From positions 26,079,448 to 26,143,447 of the forward strand of contig NC_063154.1 of NCBI RefSeq assembly GCF_020921035.1: a DNA stretch of 64,000 nucleotides, in the 5' to 3' direction. Shown here in pieces: positions 44,241 to 56,094 of this stretch. Source of the DNA: Rhodamnia argentea (taxonomy: Eukaryota > Streptophyta > Magnoliopsida > Myrtales > Myrtaceae). A program made the position numbers and the translations under genes. Below the pieces are notes generated by a model that saw nothing but the letters and a program-made list of their open reading frames with translations, was not told the origin of the DNA and did no database searches. Each line of letters starts with the position of its first letter. Positions within the stretch are counted from its first letter, which is position 1.

Positions 44241-45098
44241 GTGACAGTGGAGTATTTGCAAAAATTCAAGACTTAAAATTTGGGAAAAGACAAAGATGTC
44301 ATAAAGGATGACTAAAATGGACGTGGTGAGTGTTGAAGTTGTTGTCACACATCGACTGACAATAGATCTTATGTGCTATTTACATTCATATTGTCTCCCT
44401 TCATTTATAATTTTAAACTTTTGAGTTGGACCTAACTAATAGATCATACAAGGTTCACAAGGAACCAAATGCTAATTATAAATGCAGTTGTGATTTTTAC
44501 TTTTGTTAGCATCTTTCTACATTGAGAAAGCACATACGTACAACTAGTGTCGATGAGTTTTTCATCCCCGAAGAAAAGTAACCTTCAATTGCCATATTGG
44601 TGTTGGAGCCCGTTACGCTCGCAAGGAAGATTGCCAACAAGGGGTTTAAATATGAGCCTATACTGTATATCCAGTTAGATCCATCAATAAGATATAGAGC
44701 AATTAAGATATACTTAAATACTCCACATCACATCAATTTTTTGATGTAGGATATTTTCTGACACAACTTACACATTTATCTCAACATTGATAGCAACTTC
44801 CAACATAGATAAATAAGTTTGAACATAGTAATACCACTTTTGGCCAAAATACAACCAATTCGTGATTTGTAATTTCTGTGGGGTTAGTAACTACCAAACT
44901 TATTCATAGAGTCACGAAACCATCATATGAAAGGTAAATGTTGATTGATCTATAATTGGTAGTTAGTAACGTTTGTACGAATGAAATGGAATATAAACAC
45001 TATAGATCGATAGTTTCGACAAGATAAATTTTGCCTGATTGACTTTTCATCGATCAAATCTCTTTTTGTGTAGTTTGCACAACCAAAATAAAAATCGC
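44240..45098. other. Intergenic, includes 3' flank of ERF copy D
   Basis: AT-rich. The last 100 bp resemble the downstream flank of copy B (GATTGACTTTTCATCGATCA). No other feature recognised. Confidence 0.5.
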
Positions 45099-45923
45099 TC
45101 ATCCACACTCAACGAACCCATTTTCTAAAATGGAAAATGGGATTGGACTTTCAAAATCCACCTCAGCATCCACATTGACATCTCTCTTTCTCCTCTTCGT
45201 CCCGGTCGTCGAGCCGCCATCGCTGGACATGGATGGCGAGCTAGGCTCGGCGGACCGACGTTTGGGGCTGACCCTGATGGGCTCGTACTCGGTGGAGCCG
45301 ACAAGGTGAGGAAAGTTGACCTTGGCCTTGGACCCCCTCATCTTAAAAGCTGCCCGGTCATAGGCCAATACCGCATCCTGGGGCTTCTCATAAGTACCGA
45401 GCCAAATCCTTGCCCCGTTCTTCTTGGGGTCCCTTATCTCTGCCGCATATTTTCCCCACGGCCGCCTCCTCACTCCTCTATAATGTGTCTTGTCGACCGG
45501 CGCTTGTACCTCGTGCTCCACCATCACCGGTTTCTCCTCCGTCGCCGAATCAATGCTCACTTCCAGATCAAGTTCTTCATTCAAGGCCACACCAAAGCTG
45601 TGACAATCAACGGTCGTCACTCCCAAATCAAGTTCTTGATTCGAAGCCCAAGGAATCGTCCACCCGGAACGGAGCGCGTCGAGCAAAGAGCCGCACACCA
45701 ACATGTCCTCCGAGTCGTCAATTTTCAGGGGCAGTTCCCTCCAATTCTCCGTCAGTAAGAGATTGCTGAAGCTTGAGCTCCTCGAGTACATGTTTGCAGG
45801 AGTCGGTGCATAAAATGTTGCATTGACTCCATCATCATCATCATCTTCAAGAAGATGCTGACAAATGGATTTCAAAGCATCGCATTGATCGGTCTCAAAG
45901 GGACTGATAATTTCGTGAAGCAT
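45099..45923 (-). CDS. ERF13-like ethylene-response transcription factor (ERF copy D)
   Basis: 274-residue protein. It begins [20 protein letters not shown], then [13 protein letters not shown] (about 67-79), an AP2/ERF domain from about 147 ([39 protein letters not shown]), [19 protein letters not shown] and TKRRKRDV. The tail [13 protein letters not shown] matches copy B. The frame is open upstream to an ATG at 46124. That start is rejected because the TATA box (46041-46048) lies between the two ATGs, and copies A, B and E start at the 45923 position. It carries the doubled QELDLGV/EELDLEV segment also seen in copy A. The ERF-signature Asp after EIR is present. It is expected to bind GCC-box promoters in the nucleus. 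Confidence 0.92.
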   Translation of the reverse strand: MLHEIISPFETDQCDALKSICQHLLEDDDDDGVNATFYAPTPANMYSRSSSFSNLLLTENWRELPLKIDDSEDMLVCGSLLDALRSGWTIPWASNQELDLGVTTVDCHSFGVALNEELDLEVSIDSATEEKPVMVEHEVQAPVDKTHYRGVRRRPWGKYAAEIRDPKKNGARIWLGTYEKPQDAVLAYDRAAFKMRGSKAKVNFPHLVGSTEYEPIRVSPKRRSAEPSSPSMSSDGGSTTGTKRRKRDVNVDAEVDFESPIPFSILENGFVECG

Positions 45924-46040
45924 TTTGGGTATTCTGCTAGAATCTGTAGCTTTGAGATCACTGAATGTGGAAGACTGAAGGGATGATTTGGCTTCTGAAG
46001 GAGAGCGTAAGAGTTGAAAACACCATGGAAGAGGGAGCTC

Positions 46041-46048
46041 TTTATATA
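46041..46048 (-). promoter_or_regulatory. TATA box of ERF copy D; decides the start codon
   Basis: TATATAAA on the minus strand in the context GGGAGCTCTTTATATAGG (plus strand), identical in layout to copy B. It is about 120 bp before the ATG at 45923. Confidence 0.75.
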
Positions 46049-46129
46049 GGTTGAGCTTGACTGCCTGAGTGGTGGAAGAAGATTGACGGGATGATTTTGG
46101 AGGGAGCTTCTGAGGAAGTGCCATCTAGG

Positions 46130-47051
46130 GATGACCAGTGAGATTCTCAACACAAGTTTCAAATGCTCAATTAGACTTCTTATGACCAAAAAAGGAAAAC
46201 AAATTAGACTTCTTCTGACCAAAAAAGAAAATTACACTTCCTTAATGAGGAGAGACACGAGTTGATATATTTAATTGAGAAACCAAAGCATGGGGCACTC
46301 TTCTATGTATTTTATTGGAGGTAAGACAATGGTCATTAGATCTCGAGGTGCTTGGTGGACCCGATGACTGATGCTCGAGAAGAAAGAAAAATTTTGGTGG
46401 CATGAAAAAGTTCACTACATAATGTGACAGAATTTATTTTTTTCTTATGTTACATCCATTTTTGTTAGCGATATAAACGACGTATTTTGAAAAATATTTT
46501 TCAAATCACTCATTTTTCGCGAAACAAGCGGAGCCAAAATATAAGAAATGTACTTCGGTATGTATTTATTGGCGATGAAATGACTGAGTGCTTCGAGGGC
46601 TACAGTATTGAGAGGGTATTTTAAAAAAGCGTCATTTTTCCTTTCTTTATCTCAGAAAAACCGATTTATCGAAAAATGTTTCTTCACTTTTTGCATTTCA
46701 CATCACTTGAAAATGAAAGAATCGACCGGAATTTTTGTTTCGAGTCTACAAAATATATATCTATATATATAGGCATAAATTACCGGACAGGATTCATCCT
46801 TCTTGAAGATCGAAATTCAATGTTTCAAATTCCAATTAGGCTTCCCCAGCAACATGATTATCCTCGTTGTTCGGAGCTCGAACCTAGGACCCTAGCACCT
46901 TGCTTAGGACCTCGAGGGGCAGACCTAGCACCGTGGTGCTTGAGCCTATTATTCGACGCCACGGCCACGACCGTTGGAGTTTGACTTGGGATTTTGTGCT
47001 AAGGCTCCGAGACAAGACTTTATGATCGGGATTCAGAAATTAAGGACAAAT
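46130..47051. other. Upstream of ERF copy D, then intergenic
   Basis: GCATGGGGCACTCTTCTATG and ATTTTATTGGAGG (about 46286-46322) form a diverged version of the conserved distal promoter block. From 46860 to 47030 lies the CCTAGG-rich unclassified repeat also seen at 13005-14050. No gene. Confidence 0.45.
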
Positions 47052-47054
47052 TAA

Positions 47055-48206
47055 GGACGTGTATGACAACACTTCTACTTCAAAAATTAAGTTTTAATTA
47101 GGAATTGATTTTTTTACTTCTACTTAGAAACAAAAGTTGATTTGTTTACTTTTGCTCTATATGTTAATTTTCGATCAGAGAAATTCGTTTAGTAACGGTT
47201 GAAAATTTTTATTTCTGAAACATTATTAACATAAAATCTTTTATAAAAAATTATTATCGGCGGCTGAAAAATTTCTATTTCATTTTTAAACATTTTAAAT
47301 TTCTTTAAAAAATAATTTTTAATTAAAAATATTATATTTTTAAACTTATTGTTTATTTTTTACACTGACAGTCAAGGTCGGCAGTAGACTACTGCGGCGA
47401 GCAGGGCTATGGTCAACGGTTGACGATAGGAGTAGGCTGTGGTCGGCAGTTGGCGGCGGCGAGCGGTGGGCGACGCCCAGGAGAGGTTAACAATGGTGAC
47501 GGTTTGCGGCAGCTGGCAAAGGTCGGTGGTGGGTAGTGGTTGACGACGGCTATGATTGGCAGTTAGCGGCGGTGGGCAGGGATTGCAGCGAGCAATGGGC
47601 GGCGGCCAGCGGAGGTCGACAGTGGGCGGTGGTCGGTAGCGGCGATAGTCGGCAGTTAACGGCGAGTGGCAGTGGTCGCTAGCGGTGATGGGCAGCCGCC
47701 ACCGATGGGCGGCCATCAACAGAGGTCTGCGATGGGCAACCACGGGCAATTGTCGATGATTGGCAATGGTCACAAGCGGCGATGGGCGGCGACCGGTGGA
47801 GATCGGCGAGGGGCGGCGATCGACGGTGGTTGGCAGTTGGCAGCGGAGGGCGATAGGTGGCAATGGTCGTAGGTAGCTATGGGCGGTGATCCGTGGTGGG
47901 CAGTGGCAGCGGTCGGTGAAGGCGGGTGTGGTCAAAAAGAGGGTGAGGGATAATGAAAAGAAAGTGAGGCAAGAAGTACTTCTTGAGTTTTTTTTTTTTT
48001 TTTTTTGTGAAAGAAATACTTCTTGAGTTGAGAAGCAATTTTTAAAATTTTTCAAATTGAAGGAAAAATAACTTCAGAAGTGAAAAATTCACTTTAGAAA
48101 TAGAAATTTCTTTCAAAACTAAAAAAAAAAATTACCAAACGGATTTCTACTTCAGAAGTACTTTTGGAGCAAAAATCAACTTCCAAAGGTGTTACCATGC
48201 ATACCC
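47055..48206. mobile_element. PIF/Harbinger-like TIR element with GC-rich minisatellite core
   Basis: Left end GGACGTGTATGACAACACTT, inverted right end GGGTATGCATGGTAACACCT. It is flanked by TAA (47052-47054) and TAG (48207-48209). Subterminal AGAAGTAGAAATC-type motifs face each other. The core (about 47370-47935) is a run of imperfect GGTCGGCAGTTGGCGGCG-like units that opens a long Pro/Arg/His frame of no meaning. It is related to the element at 56571-57476, whose core is in the opposite orientation. Confidence 0.6.
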
Positions 48207-48965
48207 TAGTACCCTAAGGTTCTAGGTTGGGCATCAAGGTCATAAGTTAAAATACCAATTCCCAAGCCTAGGTCCTAGCCTGGAGGTTCCGAGTTTGGGC
48301 AAAGGGATTGTCTAATTTTCGCAATATAAATGGGCCCAATTGATTTCTGAAATTCTAAATACTTATTTGTAATTCCTGGAAAGTATAGAGAACTCAAACT
48401 ATCATCAATTTAATACTCTTTTCAGTTTCAATTGCCAAAAAATATATCATCGGTCTTCCCTTTGCGCTGTCATTCACGTTCTTGTGTCGTTTCCATCATA
48501 TCTTTGTGAGTCCACCAATAAGCACGATATTTACGCCCACGGTTTCCATGTTTTCTTCGTAAGTTTGAGCAACTACTGCTTAAAAATGTTAAAATTGTAG
48601 GATCTCGATCGCCAAACATTAGGATTTCCGTGATATGCATAACATTACTTAGATCAGGCCATTCAAATAAAAATGGACGGTTTGATTTGAGTCATGTTTG
48701 GGATTCAAAATTTTTCAAATTCCAAACAAATTCCAACCCATATTTTTTCCATTCCTTTCAACACATGACGTGACTCAAATCAGATTGTCCATTTTCATTT
48801 GGACAACCTGATTTAAGTAGTGTCACGCATGTCATGGAAATCCCAATGTTAGGCGATCCAAATCCACCCTACGATCCACTTTGTTATGGCAACAAATTTA
48901 CAATAGTTAATTAATAAAAAAACTAATTCCAATCGACCCAAGAACATAATTTTTCTACTTCTTGA
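48207..48965. other. Intergenic, includes a CCTAGG-rich repeat fragment
   Basis: 48207-48310 resembles the unclassified repeat of 13005-14050. The remainder is AT-rich with two inverted CAAATCAGATTGTCCATTTT-like segments (about 48660-48830). No gene seen. Confidence 0.4.
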
Positions 48966-49179
48966 AGCAAACATACTGAATCATCATCTTCCTTGGTACT
49001 GACGAGGACTCCTTAGGGGGAGAGTTAGGAATGTTGAAGATGATGGTGAGAATTCTTTATTCTGGACTGACGCCTGGGCAGTCTGAAGGTCAATTTTCCC
49101 TTCTGCTCTCCGGTTGCTTTGGCCCTGACCCAATAATGAAGTCGTCGATGACAAAGCCAAAGTTCCATGAACTTGAAGG

Positions 49180-49515
49180 AACTTTCGTCTTGCGGGGAGC
49201 TGCTCAAACACCGTGAGGGAAATCGTCTTCGTGCAACGGACTCGCCCGGCCTCGAGCTGGCTCGAGTTAAATATCGATGGCTCAGCTGTTCATAACCCTG
49301 GTGTCGCGGGTCGGGGAGGTTTAATCTGGGATGCGAGTGGCTATTGGGTTACTGGTTTTGCTCGCTACATTGACCATACCGCTAGTTCTGCGGCCAAACT
49401 TTGGGCTGTTGGAGATGGTCTCAAACTCGCTAAGGACCTCCACATCACCTCATCCGGAGGCAGAGGTGGATGCTCCGGTGACTTTATCGGCGCTCCTATC
49501 GAATTTGTCCAATAA
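49180..49515 (+). pseudogene. RNase H-like (RVT_3 type) fragment of a non-LTR retrotransposon
   Basis: Frame 49213-49515 gives WLELNIDGSAVHNPGVAGRG, GLIWDASGYWVTGFARYID and LWAVGDGLKLAKDLHI. This is the N-terminal half of the RNase H domain found at the end of plant LINE polyproteins. The first catalytic Asp (NIDGS) is present. The usual Glu of the AAEL motif is Lys (AAKLWA). No reverse transcriptase precedes it and the domain stops short, so it is a dead fragment. It lies close to the 3' end of ERF copy E. Confidence 0.7.
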
Positions 49516-49703
49516 TCTCGTTTTCGCTTCTCTTTTGAATGATCAGTAGGACTCTCCTGCAAGCTTTCAAGAATTCTTTGACTTCGTTCGTCGAACTCTT
49601 TAGGAAATGGAATAGGAAAAACCAAATTAACAGTCTTTTCACACGTGAAATTGTCTGGTTGGATTTTCCTTTGATGAAGACAACGCCTTGACAGTGTGTA
49701 CAG

Positions 49704-50423
49704 CTAAAATAAAAACTGTCCGTCCACACCTAACAAAGCGTTTGAATCGACCTCTCTCTTTCTCCTCTTCGTCCCGGTCAATCCGTCGTCGCTGGACGGC
49801 GAGCTAGGCACGGCGGACCGACGCTTGGGGCTGACCCTGACAGGCTCGTACTCAGTCGAGCCGATGAGGTGAGGGAAGTTGAGCTTGGCCTTGGACCCTC
49901 TCATCTTGAAAGCAGCCCGGTCATAGGCCAACGCCGCGTCCTCGGGCGTCTCGTAAGTCCCCAGCCAAATCCGAGTGCCGTTCTTCTTGGGGTCTCTGAT
50001 CTCCCCCGCATATTTTCCCCACGGCCGCCTCCTCACTCCTCTATATTGCATCTTCTTGACCGGCGCTTGCATCTCACGCTCCACGGTCTCCGGCCTCTTC
50101 TGCAGCTCCGGACCAATGCTGTCACCATCAACGGTCATCACCTCGCAACGAAGCTCTTGATTCGAAGCCAAAGGCATCATCCACCCAGAATTGAGGGCGT
50201 CGCGCAAAGCGCCATACACCAGCATGTCCTCCGAGTCGTCAACTTTCAGCGGAAGTTCGCTCCAACTTTCCGCGAGCAAAAGATCACCGAAGCTCGAACT
50301 CCTTGGCGCAAAAACCATGGCATTCTCATCAACAGCATCGTTATCCTGAAGAAGGTGATCGTAAATAGATTCCAAAGCATCGAACTGATGGGTCTCAAGG
50401 GGACTCATGATTTCTGGAAGCAT
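49704..50423 (-). CDS. ERF13-like ethylene-response transcription factor (ERF copy E)
   Basis: Single-exon 239-residue protein. It starts [20 protein letters not shown], then [20 protein letters not shown] (about 59-78), an AP2/ERF domain at about 127-185 ([40 protein letters not shown]), [19 protein letters not shown] and [10 protein letters not shown]. It ends [10 protein letters not shown]. It lacks the acidic segment ([13 protein letters not shown]) found before the end in copies B and D. It shares KKMQYRGV and the EREM(Q/K)A linker with pseudogene C, so C and E form a sub-pair. All ERF-signature residues are present. A strong TATA box lies about 105 bp upstream. Confidence 0.93.
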   Translation of the reverse strand: MLPEIMSPLETHQFDALESIYDHLLQDNDAVDENAMVFAPRSSSFGDLLLAESWSELPLKVDDSEDMLVYGALRDALNSGWMMPLASNQELRCEVMTVDGDSIGPELQKRPETVEREMQAPVKKMQYRGVRRRPWGKYAGEIRDPKKNGTRIWLGTYETPEDAALAYDRAAFKMRGSKAKLNFPHLIGSTEYEPVRVSPKRRSAVPSSPSSDDGLTGTKRRKREVDSNALLGVDGQFLF

Positions 50424-50527
50424 TCACTAATGGCGATCGAGCAGCTTTTGACCTGTGTGTAGTATGCAATCGTTGATGATTGAAGAAGGGCAGGAGAGGA
50501 ATGGGTGAGAGGATGACCAAAGTGGAA

Positions 50528-50542
50528 GATATATATATATAG
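50528..50542 (-). promoter_or_regulatory. TATA box of ERF copy E
   Basis: CTATATATATATATC on the minus strand, followed on the plus strand by AGGTTGAGTTAGCTTGAAAA. This matches the position seen in the other copies. Confidence 0.7.
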
Positions 50543-50759
50543 GTTGAGTTAGCTTGAAAAATCATTAAAAACAAATCAACCATTCAATCTAATTTTTCTA
50601 ACATAATTAGCTCCCTTATTGCAGTTGATGAGAAGGTGCCTCTTTATTGATGGTTGGATTCTATGCACATGTATTGAATGTCGAATTCCCGATTTATTTA
50701 ATCGGCGGCCCACATATAGAATAATGTACATTAGCCTTATCTAGATACGAATTTGTATA

Positions 50760-50812
50760 ATTCGAGGCATGGGCACGTTCATTTGTCCATTACTATAGTG
50801 GCAATGAATAAA
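50760..50812 (-). promoter_or_regulatory. Distal promoter block shared by ERF copies C and E
   Basis: GAGGCATGGGCACGTTCATT, then TGTCCATTACTATAGTGGCA. It aligns with 43799-43841. It contains the GGGCACG core found upstream of all five copies. Confidence 0.4.
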
Positions 50813-50819
50813 TTATAGC

Positions 50820-53190
50820 AAGGGTTTGGTACGTATAGACAATAATATTCATCCGAAAGATTCACATACCTCGACAGCCGCCGTATAAATCCAGCCACAT
50901 AGGAGTTAAGAAAAATGGACAGTTTTGGACGGTGTGGGGACAAAATGTGGAAGGTGGAACCAACAAAACAGAAAACAAACAAAGAATTCATGGAGATTAA
51001 ATCTATTTTTTATTTTTTATTTTTTGAAATACGACTGATATGTGTGTGTGTGTGTCCAAAACGTAAATTAGCACGTGTATTCGTGGACCGACATGACAAT
51101 AATTGAATAAGTATCACGAAGAGTGAACACGTTGGCGCGGTCAATGGTTGAGGCGGGAGGTTGACCAATTTATATGCTTGTGCTCTAAGTTAAAGGGCAC
51201 ATTAACCAAAGTGGATATTGGAGATGAGTTTTGCTTTTCACTTTGAGCAGGGAGTAAAATCGTTAATGTTGGAGATATTTTCCTCTGTTAAAAATAATTA
51301 CAACACTTCTCGGGATTCTTCGTACTTCTTCGAATTGTGCATACATCTTCCTTTAATTATGCATATATATTACATTTAATAATCGTTTATAAAGTTATGT
51401 ACTCTTCATTGTTCACATTAAAATATACAAAAATACCGCATTTCTCATTTTCGTGTATTTCTTATTTTGGTATTGAGGTGCACTTGGGTGTGGTACAATT
51501 CTCGTATTTCATGTCTTCTTCTTTTTCAATAACTATTAATATCCCTCTCTCAACATCAACCCTTAATATTGTTGCCTTTAATAGCCAACATCAGCATGTT
51601 ATGTTGTCGCATAATCTTCAAAGCTCTATTATGTAAGGAAGCAGTGTCCATCGAGCATGTTTCATGATAAGGCTAGCGACACTGGCCATTTTTCTATCCA
51701 CATCTGAACACCAATATACTCACCGCTCTCGAATGAACCAAATCAACACCGTCGTGCCGTGTAGTAGCCATGACAACACAAGCAACCATGTTAACGTCAA
51801 CCGATTTGCTCTTCACCACATTGACCGTTTTGGCGATTCACTCAGGCATTTTTGTTTTTTAATCTAAACTCAAGTTGACATTTTCTATACAACATGTGAG
51901 AGATATTTCTCCAAGATATTTTCCTATGTCATCTCTTTGATTTTTTTCATATCTCTCAAAATTGCGAATATATTCTCTCCTTGATTGTGCACATCATTAA
52001 TTGATATGTTACCTTAGATAACTAACTAATAATGCCTATTTGTATTGGTGTATCTTCATTGTTCATCATCGAAATGTACAGAAATTCTGCATTTGTCTCT
52101 TTCGCAAACCTCGTATCCGTAAAAATAAATGTAAAATTAAGGGCAGTTCATGCAAAATAAATGATTAAAACATAATAACATGGACTAACTAAGTGAACAA
52201 CATATGGTCGGTTTCAACAATTCTCAAAACAACTAATTTTTCCTCGTTCCCTTTTCTTAAAAATTAGAAATTCACGTACTCTACTTTGGATTAAGAAAAT
52301 TAGTGGGTCTTAGCACGTAACAAGGCTATGGTCAGAAATAATAGTTAGCGGATCGCTAGAAATAAATAATAGTTCTAAGTCATGAACTCCCTCTTCCAAA
52401 AAAAACACGTGTTGATTTTGGAATCATGGGTCTTATATTATTGTTCAATGTTTCGGAACTGTTCGACGTTTTGCCTTGTGGTCGTTCTGTTCTGGTTGAC
52501 TTAGCTTATGCATCGGCAAGAATGGCGGAAAGTATGGTTGCGGACCCAACTCCACAAGCGCACTCCACACATCTTCCATCTCCTGAACGTTCAATAACAT
52601 CTTTGGAATTTTTTGCGTTCAGAAACTCGAACACTTTGTTATCTTTTTTTCTTAGTTCATGAATGAAAGGCAACCGTTCGACCCAGAAAAAACATTCAAT
52701 AACATCTGAACTCGAGGTCATCGCCGAATTCGGTCGGCGGGTTGAACGGGAACGTGATCCCAAATCGAGGTCGCTAGCAACTTATGCTCGGATTAAGATG
52801 GCCTTGGGTTTAGACGGGGTAGCGGAGTAGACGCGACTGCTTGGACATGTGAGATAATCTTGCCTATTTCATTCCATAGGGAAATTAGGAATCGAACCCG
52901 ACTCCTAAACGAAAAATATCATTCGCATGCGCATTTCGTTTAGGTCATGGATCGCATATGCCGATCACGGGGCCTGTCCATACTGTGATCATGAACAAAT
53001 GCACGTACGACCGGAACCCTCAGACTGAATAGATGATGGTTAATTATGAAGTTGAAAATTAGAAAAAGTCTTGGTCTTGGAATCACAAATTGGCCGAGTA
53101 AATAGTGATCGGTTGGGCAAAGAAATTTTCAATGAGTTTTCCTCACCGCTTAAACCGGGTTCAACAAACTTGATCTTCTCTCCTCATATT
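50820..53190. other. Gene-poor intergenic region
   Basis: Mostly AT-rich with a short (TG)n run at 51040-51054. Frames here are short and composition-driven. Between 52420 and 52990 the sequence is less AT-rich but no domain was recognised. Confidence 0.45.
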
Positions 53191-53760
53191 TCGTGGGGTT
53201 TTGGAAATGTTGATTCCTGAAGCAGTTCCAGCCCCCAAATCGACGCCGTCGCTGGCCACCTGCAGTGTCGGTGAACCGTCGCAGCTCTTCCCAGCTTACC
53301 GTTCGTCGACAGCTCTTCTGGCGAATTATTCAGTGGTGCCCCAAGGTCGCCTCAGCCCTCGATCGGCACGCGGTAAGTCTCTAGCGAGCATCCCAGAGCA
53401 GCAGAACTTGCCAACGCCTTGGTCCCGCAGCAGCCCTGCAGCTTCTAGAATAGTCCTCAGCGCGGGTGAACTCGGACTGGCCTCAGCTTCCTTCAACAGA
53501 CGTCCGGCGAGTTTCCAACAGCCTCCGCAAAGCGCTGGCATGCTCTCATTTCCTTCCGGTGCATGCCCTCGTCCTCGGCGATCCTCCTTGGCATTCCCAG
53601 TTCGTCGCAGCGTCTCTTGCAGCAGTCTCCGTAATTGCCATCGCTGCCTGCTCGCTGAGACTCTTGCTCATGTAGTCCCGCCGGTCAAGCTCTGCTGCCT
53701 GAGTCTCCTCGCTGGTGGTTCCTCCGGTTGACGGCCATACCTTCACTTGGCGTTGATTCC
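53190..53760. other. GC-rich segment with unrecognised open frames
   Basis: Sharply more GC-rich than both flanks. The plus frame 53201-53731 (176 aa) is Ser/Pro/Arg-rich with no motif I know. Minus frames (53326-53541, 53546-53746) include ETAARDAATNWECQGG and are also unrecognised. It could be a captured gene fragment or part of an element. There is no evidence for a functional gene. Confidence 0.3.
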
Positions 53761-54950
53761 TCGTGGTGCCGCTAGGTTACCTACTAACTAAGGTAGGCTC
53801 GAAGTACTTTTATGCGGGTACTTTGATGGGCAGCTTCATGCACGTGATTTAGTATCAAACCATAGGCTGCATCATGTATATTTGTCGATAATCTTGTGAA
53901 CGACATACAAGCTCCATGAAATTTATTAGCTATCCATAGTTTTCACTAAGCAGAAATAGAAAAAAAAAAAATGCCGTTAAAATCTTTAGATTTTATGTAG
54001 ATTTAAAATTAACTAGTTTCATATGATGCATTATACAATATTTTTTAGTAATCACACTATATGGGTAGTTTTTAGTTAATAATTGCATCTCATGCACAGA
54101 GTTCACTAGCATAAAAGGAAAATGTGAAAATTTTGAATTGGATCACTTAATTAATATTTGTTAAATGAGTTCCATGGGAAGTTCATTAGGTCACACAGTG
54201 TCCTAGGATTTAAATTTTCCATTTTGATAAAAATGAAATCAAGAATAACACATGTCATTTAGGATTAATTCAATTGATACCTCACAAAGATGTAATTTTA
54301 GAATTAATCAATTGACATCACTAAGAACTCACTATGCATATCATATTAGTCGATTGATTCTTGCATGTCATTGAGATATTTGAGTAGTGCATGAAAGTTC
54401 ATTATTGTCATGTGGAGTTAGGTCTTATTCGTTCACTTTCTTAAGTCATGCGTGTCAATTAAATAAACAAAAAAATCTAGAACATATTGCATATTTGATA
54501 GTCAGTATCTCTTGCACAATCATGCATGTCATTCAAGCATTATGTATGCATATCTTCCTAACTAGGAGATTGCAAAAACTTTGTGGTGATGGACAGTGAT
54601 ATGCTTTGCTTTGGCTTAGTGAATCCGGGTTCCTTAAAACTTCCGTAATTTATTGACTGCTTCTGGTATTCGGGGTTACTTTTTTCATTGCGTAAGTGCA
54701 TGATCATCCCTCCACATGTTAGTAGCGTAGGATAAAAGCAGCTAAGTTTTCCTGTGAAAGCATTTTCGATGTGAAGAGAAAATGAACTGAAAGGGCTTTA
54801 GATTATTCTAACATAAACAAGTTCCTAAATCCATTTAATCGAGTACCAAGTTGATATTGGTAGGGTTTAGGAGAGTCCACGCCAAACACGACTGATTGCC
54901 TTGCGAGAAGAAGCTTCATTCCCGTTTACCATTCTATGTTCAATCCTACA
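53760..54950. other. Intergenic, no feature seen
   Basis: AT-rich sequence. The end may hold the promoter of the small gene that follows. No TATA box was clear. Confidence 0.45.
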
Positions 54951-55024
54951 TATAGTCTCACTGAAGACCGCAATTCCCTTTTCTTTATCACTCCACTCAT
55001 TTTCGACGTTGTGTTCGTAGGAAG

Positions 55025-55405
55025 ATGACGCTCGGGGAAGAACAGGTGAAGAGGTTTGAACTCGAAAGTAACAGGGATGGGGTGACACAGCTCATACGCC
55101 AAATGGACGAGTTGAGCAATAAGCTGCTACGACTGGCAGATCGTCTGGACAAGCTTCTCGCAACTCCACCTCCTTCTCCTCCTCCTCCTCCTCCTCCTAC
55201 GTCGGATGCAATGAACCACATAAAGCCCAATAGTGTCGGAGCGAACAGCAAAGCCGAAAGTGATCCGGAAGTTAGCACGTCAAGACAACCGAGCGGCAGA
55301 CATGTCGTGCCCTCGAAATGGGACCGTGTGCCGGAAGACATCATCTATGACATTTCCAGTGACGAGGAAGAGGAAGATAGGATGAGCTCGAATTGCCGAG
55401 AGTAG
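55025..55405 (+). CDS. Small orphan protein with coiled coil, polyproline and acidic tail
   Basis: 126 residues. An N-terminal heptad-like helix (LIRQMDELSNKLLRLADRLD, about residues 23-42) is followed by a polyproline stretch from a CTC/CCT microsatellite (about 49-59). A polar linker leads to VPSKWDRVPEDIIYDISSDE and an acidic run (DEEEEDR). The ATG context (GGAAGATGACG) is reasonable. An AATAAA signal lies at about 55547, about 140 bp after the stop. Codon and residue order look gene-like, but no family was recognised. It may be a lineage-specific gene or the last exon of a longer one. Confidence 0.45.
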   Translation: MTLGEEQVKRFELESNRDGVTQLIRQMDELSNKLLRLADRLDKLLATPPPSPPPPPPPTSDAMNHIKPNSVGANSKAESDPEVSTSRQPSGRHVVPSKWDRVPEDIIYDISSDEEEEDRMSSNCRE

Positions 55406-55419
55406 TGGCCTCTCTATTC

Positions 55420-56090
55420 ACACACTTCTCTTCGCGCAGGAGTCGTTGTTGCTTTCTGGGGTCTATTTCATGGGATTTTGATAACTTTCCAGGGTTTGAT
55501 TTCTTTCTTCCCATTTTCAGTAACGTAGTTCGTTTCTTTCCGTTCAATAAAATTACAGTTCATGAAAATTTTCACGGGCATTTTGAAGTACACCAAACTA
55601 AATCTTCTGATTACGATCCAAGATGAAATATGCTTCGCCTACAAACCCTAACTTAACACATTTCTCTCTCTTTATCGATCTCTTGATCGCGCCCTAGTCA
55701 TCATTTTGATCGTTGAAAGCGCGTAATCCGTTCGATCTTGGCGGCTTTTTTTTTTTCCTGTAGCATTCTATCTTATTGTACGCATTTTTTTTTCTTCGAT
55801 GTTTGAAACAACCGTCAATAACTTGGTCTATATCCGGGAAATGCGGACAATTCTCACTGTGGCCGTAAATCGCTCAAGGCTGGAGTCGTGGTCACTCAAT
55901 TCGCCCCATAAATTTGAAGGATAAAGAAGCTTTAATGTTTCAATTTGTCTACCAAATGATATTCGAACTCTTGGTGCAGTCATGTACTATTTATTTATTT
56001 ATTTATTTATTTTGGTCTAAATGTTCTAAAACTTTTGCCAAGTATGTATTTTGGGGGTGTTAAAAGCTCAATCAATGAAAAATGATCAAT
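55420..56090. other. 3' flank of the orphan gene, then intergenic
   Basis: Contains the AATAAA at about 55547 and an (ATTT)n run at about 55988-56013. No gene seen. Confidence 0.45.
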
Positions 56091-56094
56091 CATA

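Noticed and set aside
45306..45769. Plus-strand frames of 119-150 aa over ERF copy D (also 11796-12169 and 49869-50462)
   Set aside because: They are antisense shadows of the ERF coding sequences and recur at the same place in each copy because the genes are homologous.
45924..46124. N-terminal extension of ERF copy D
   Set aside because: The TATA box lies inside it and the other copies start at the internal Met, so the upstream codons are promoter and leader.
47390..47930. CRISPR-like repeat array
   Set aside because: Repeats are imperfect, not regularly spaced by unique spacers, and the genome is a plant's. It is a minisatellite.
47372..48055. 227-aa Pro/Arg/His-rich frame on the minus strand
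   Set aside because: It is produced by the GC-rich minisatellite core of a TIR element. There is no domain and it is repetitive throughout.
51040..51054. (TG)n run as a regulatory element
   Set aside because: Too short and isolated to support any function.
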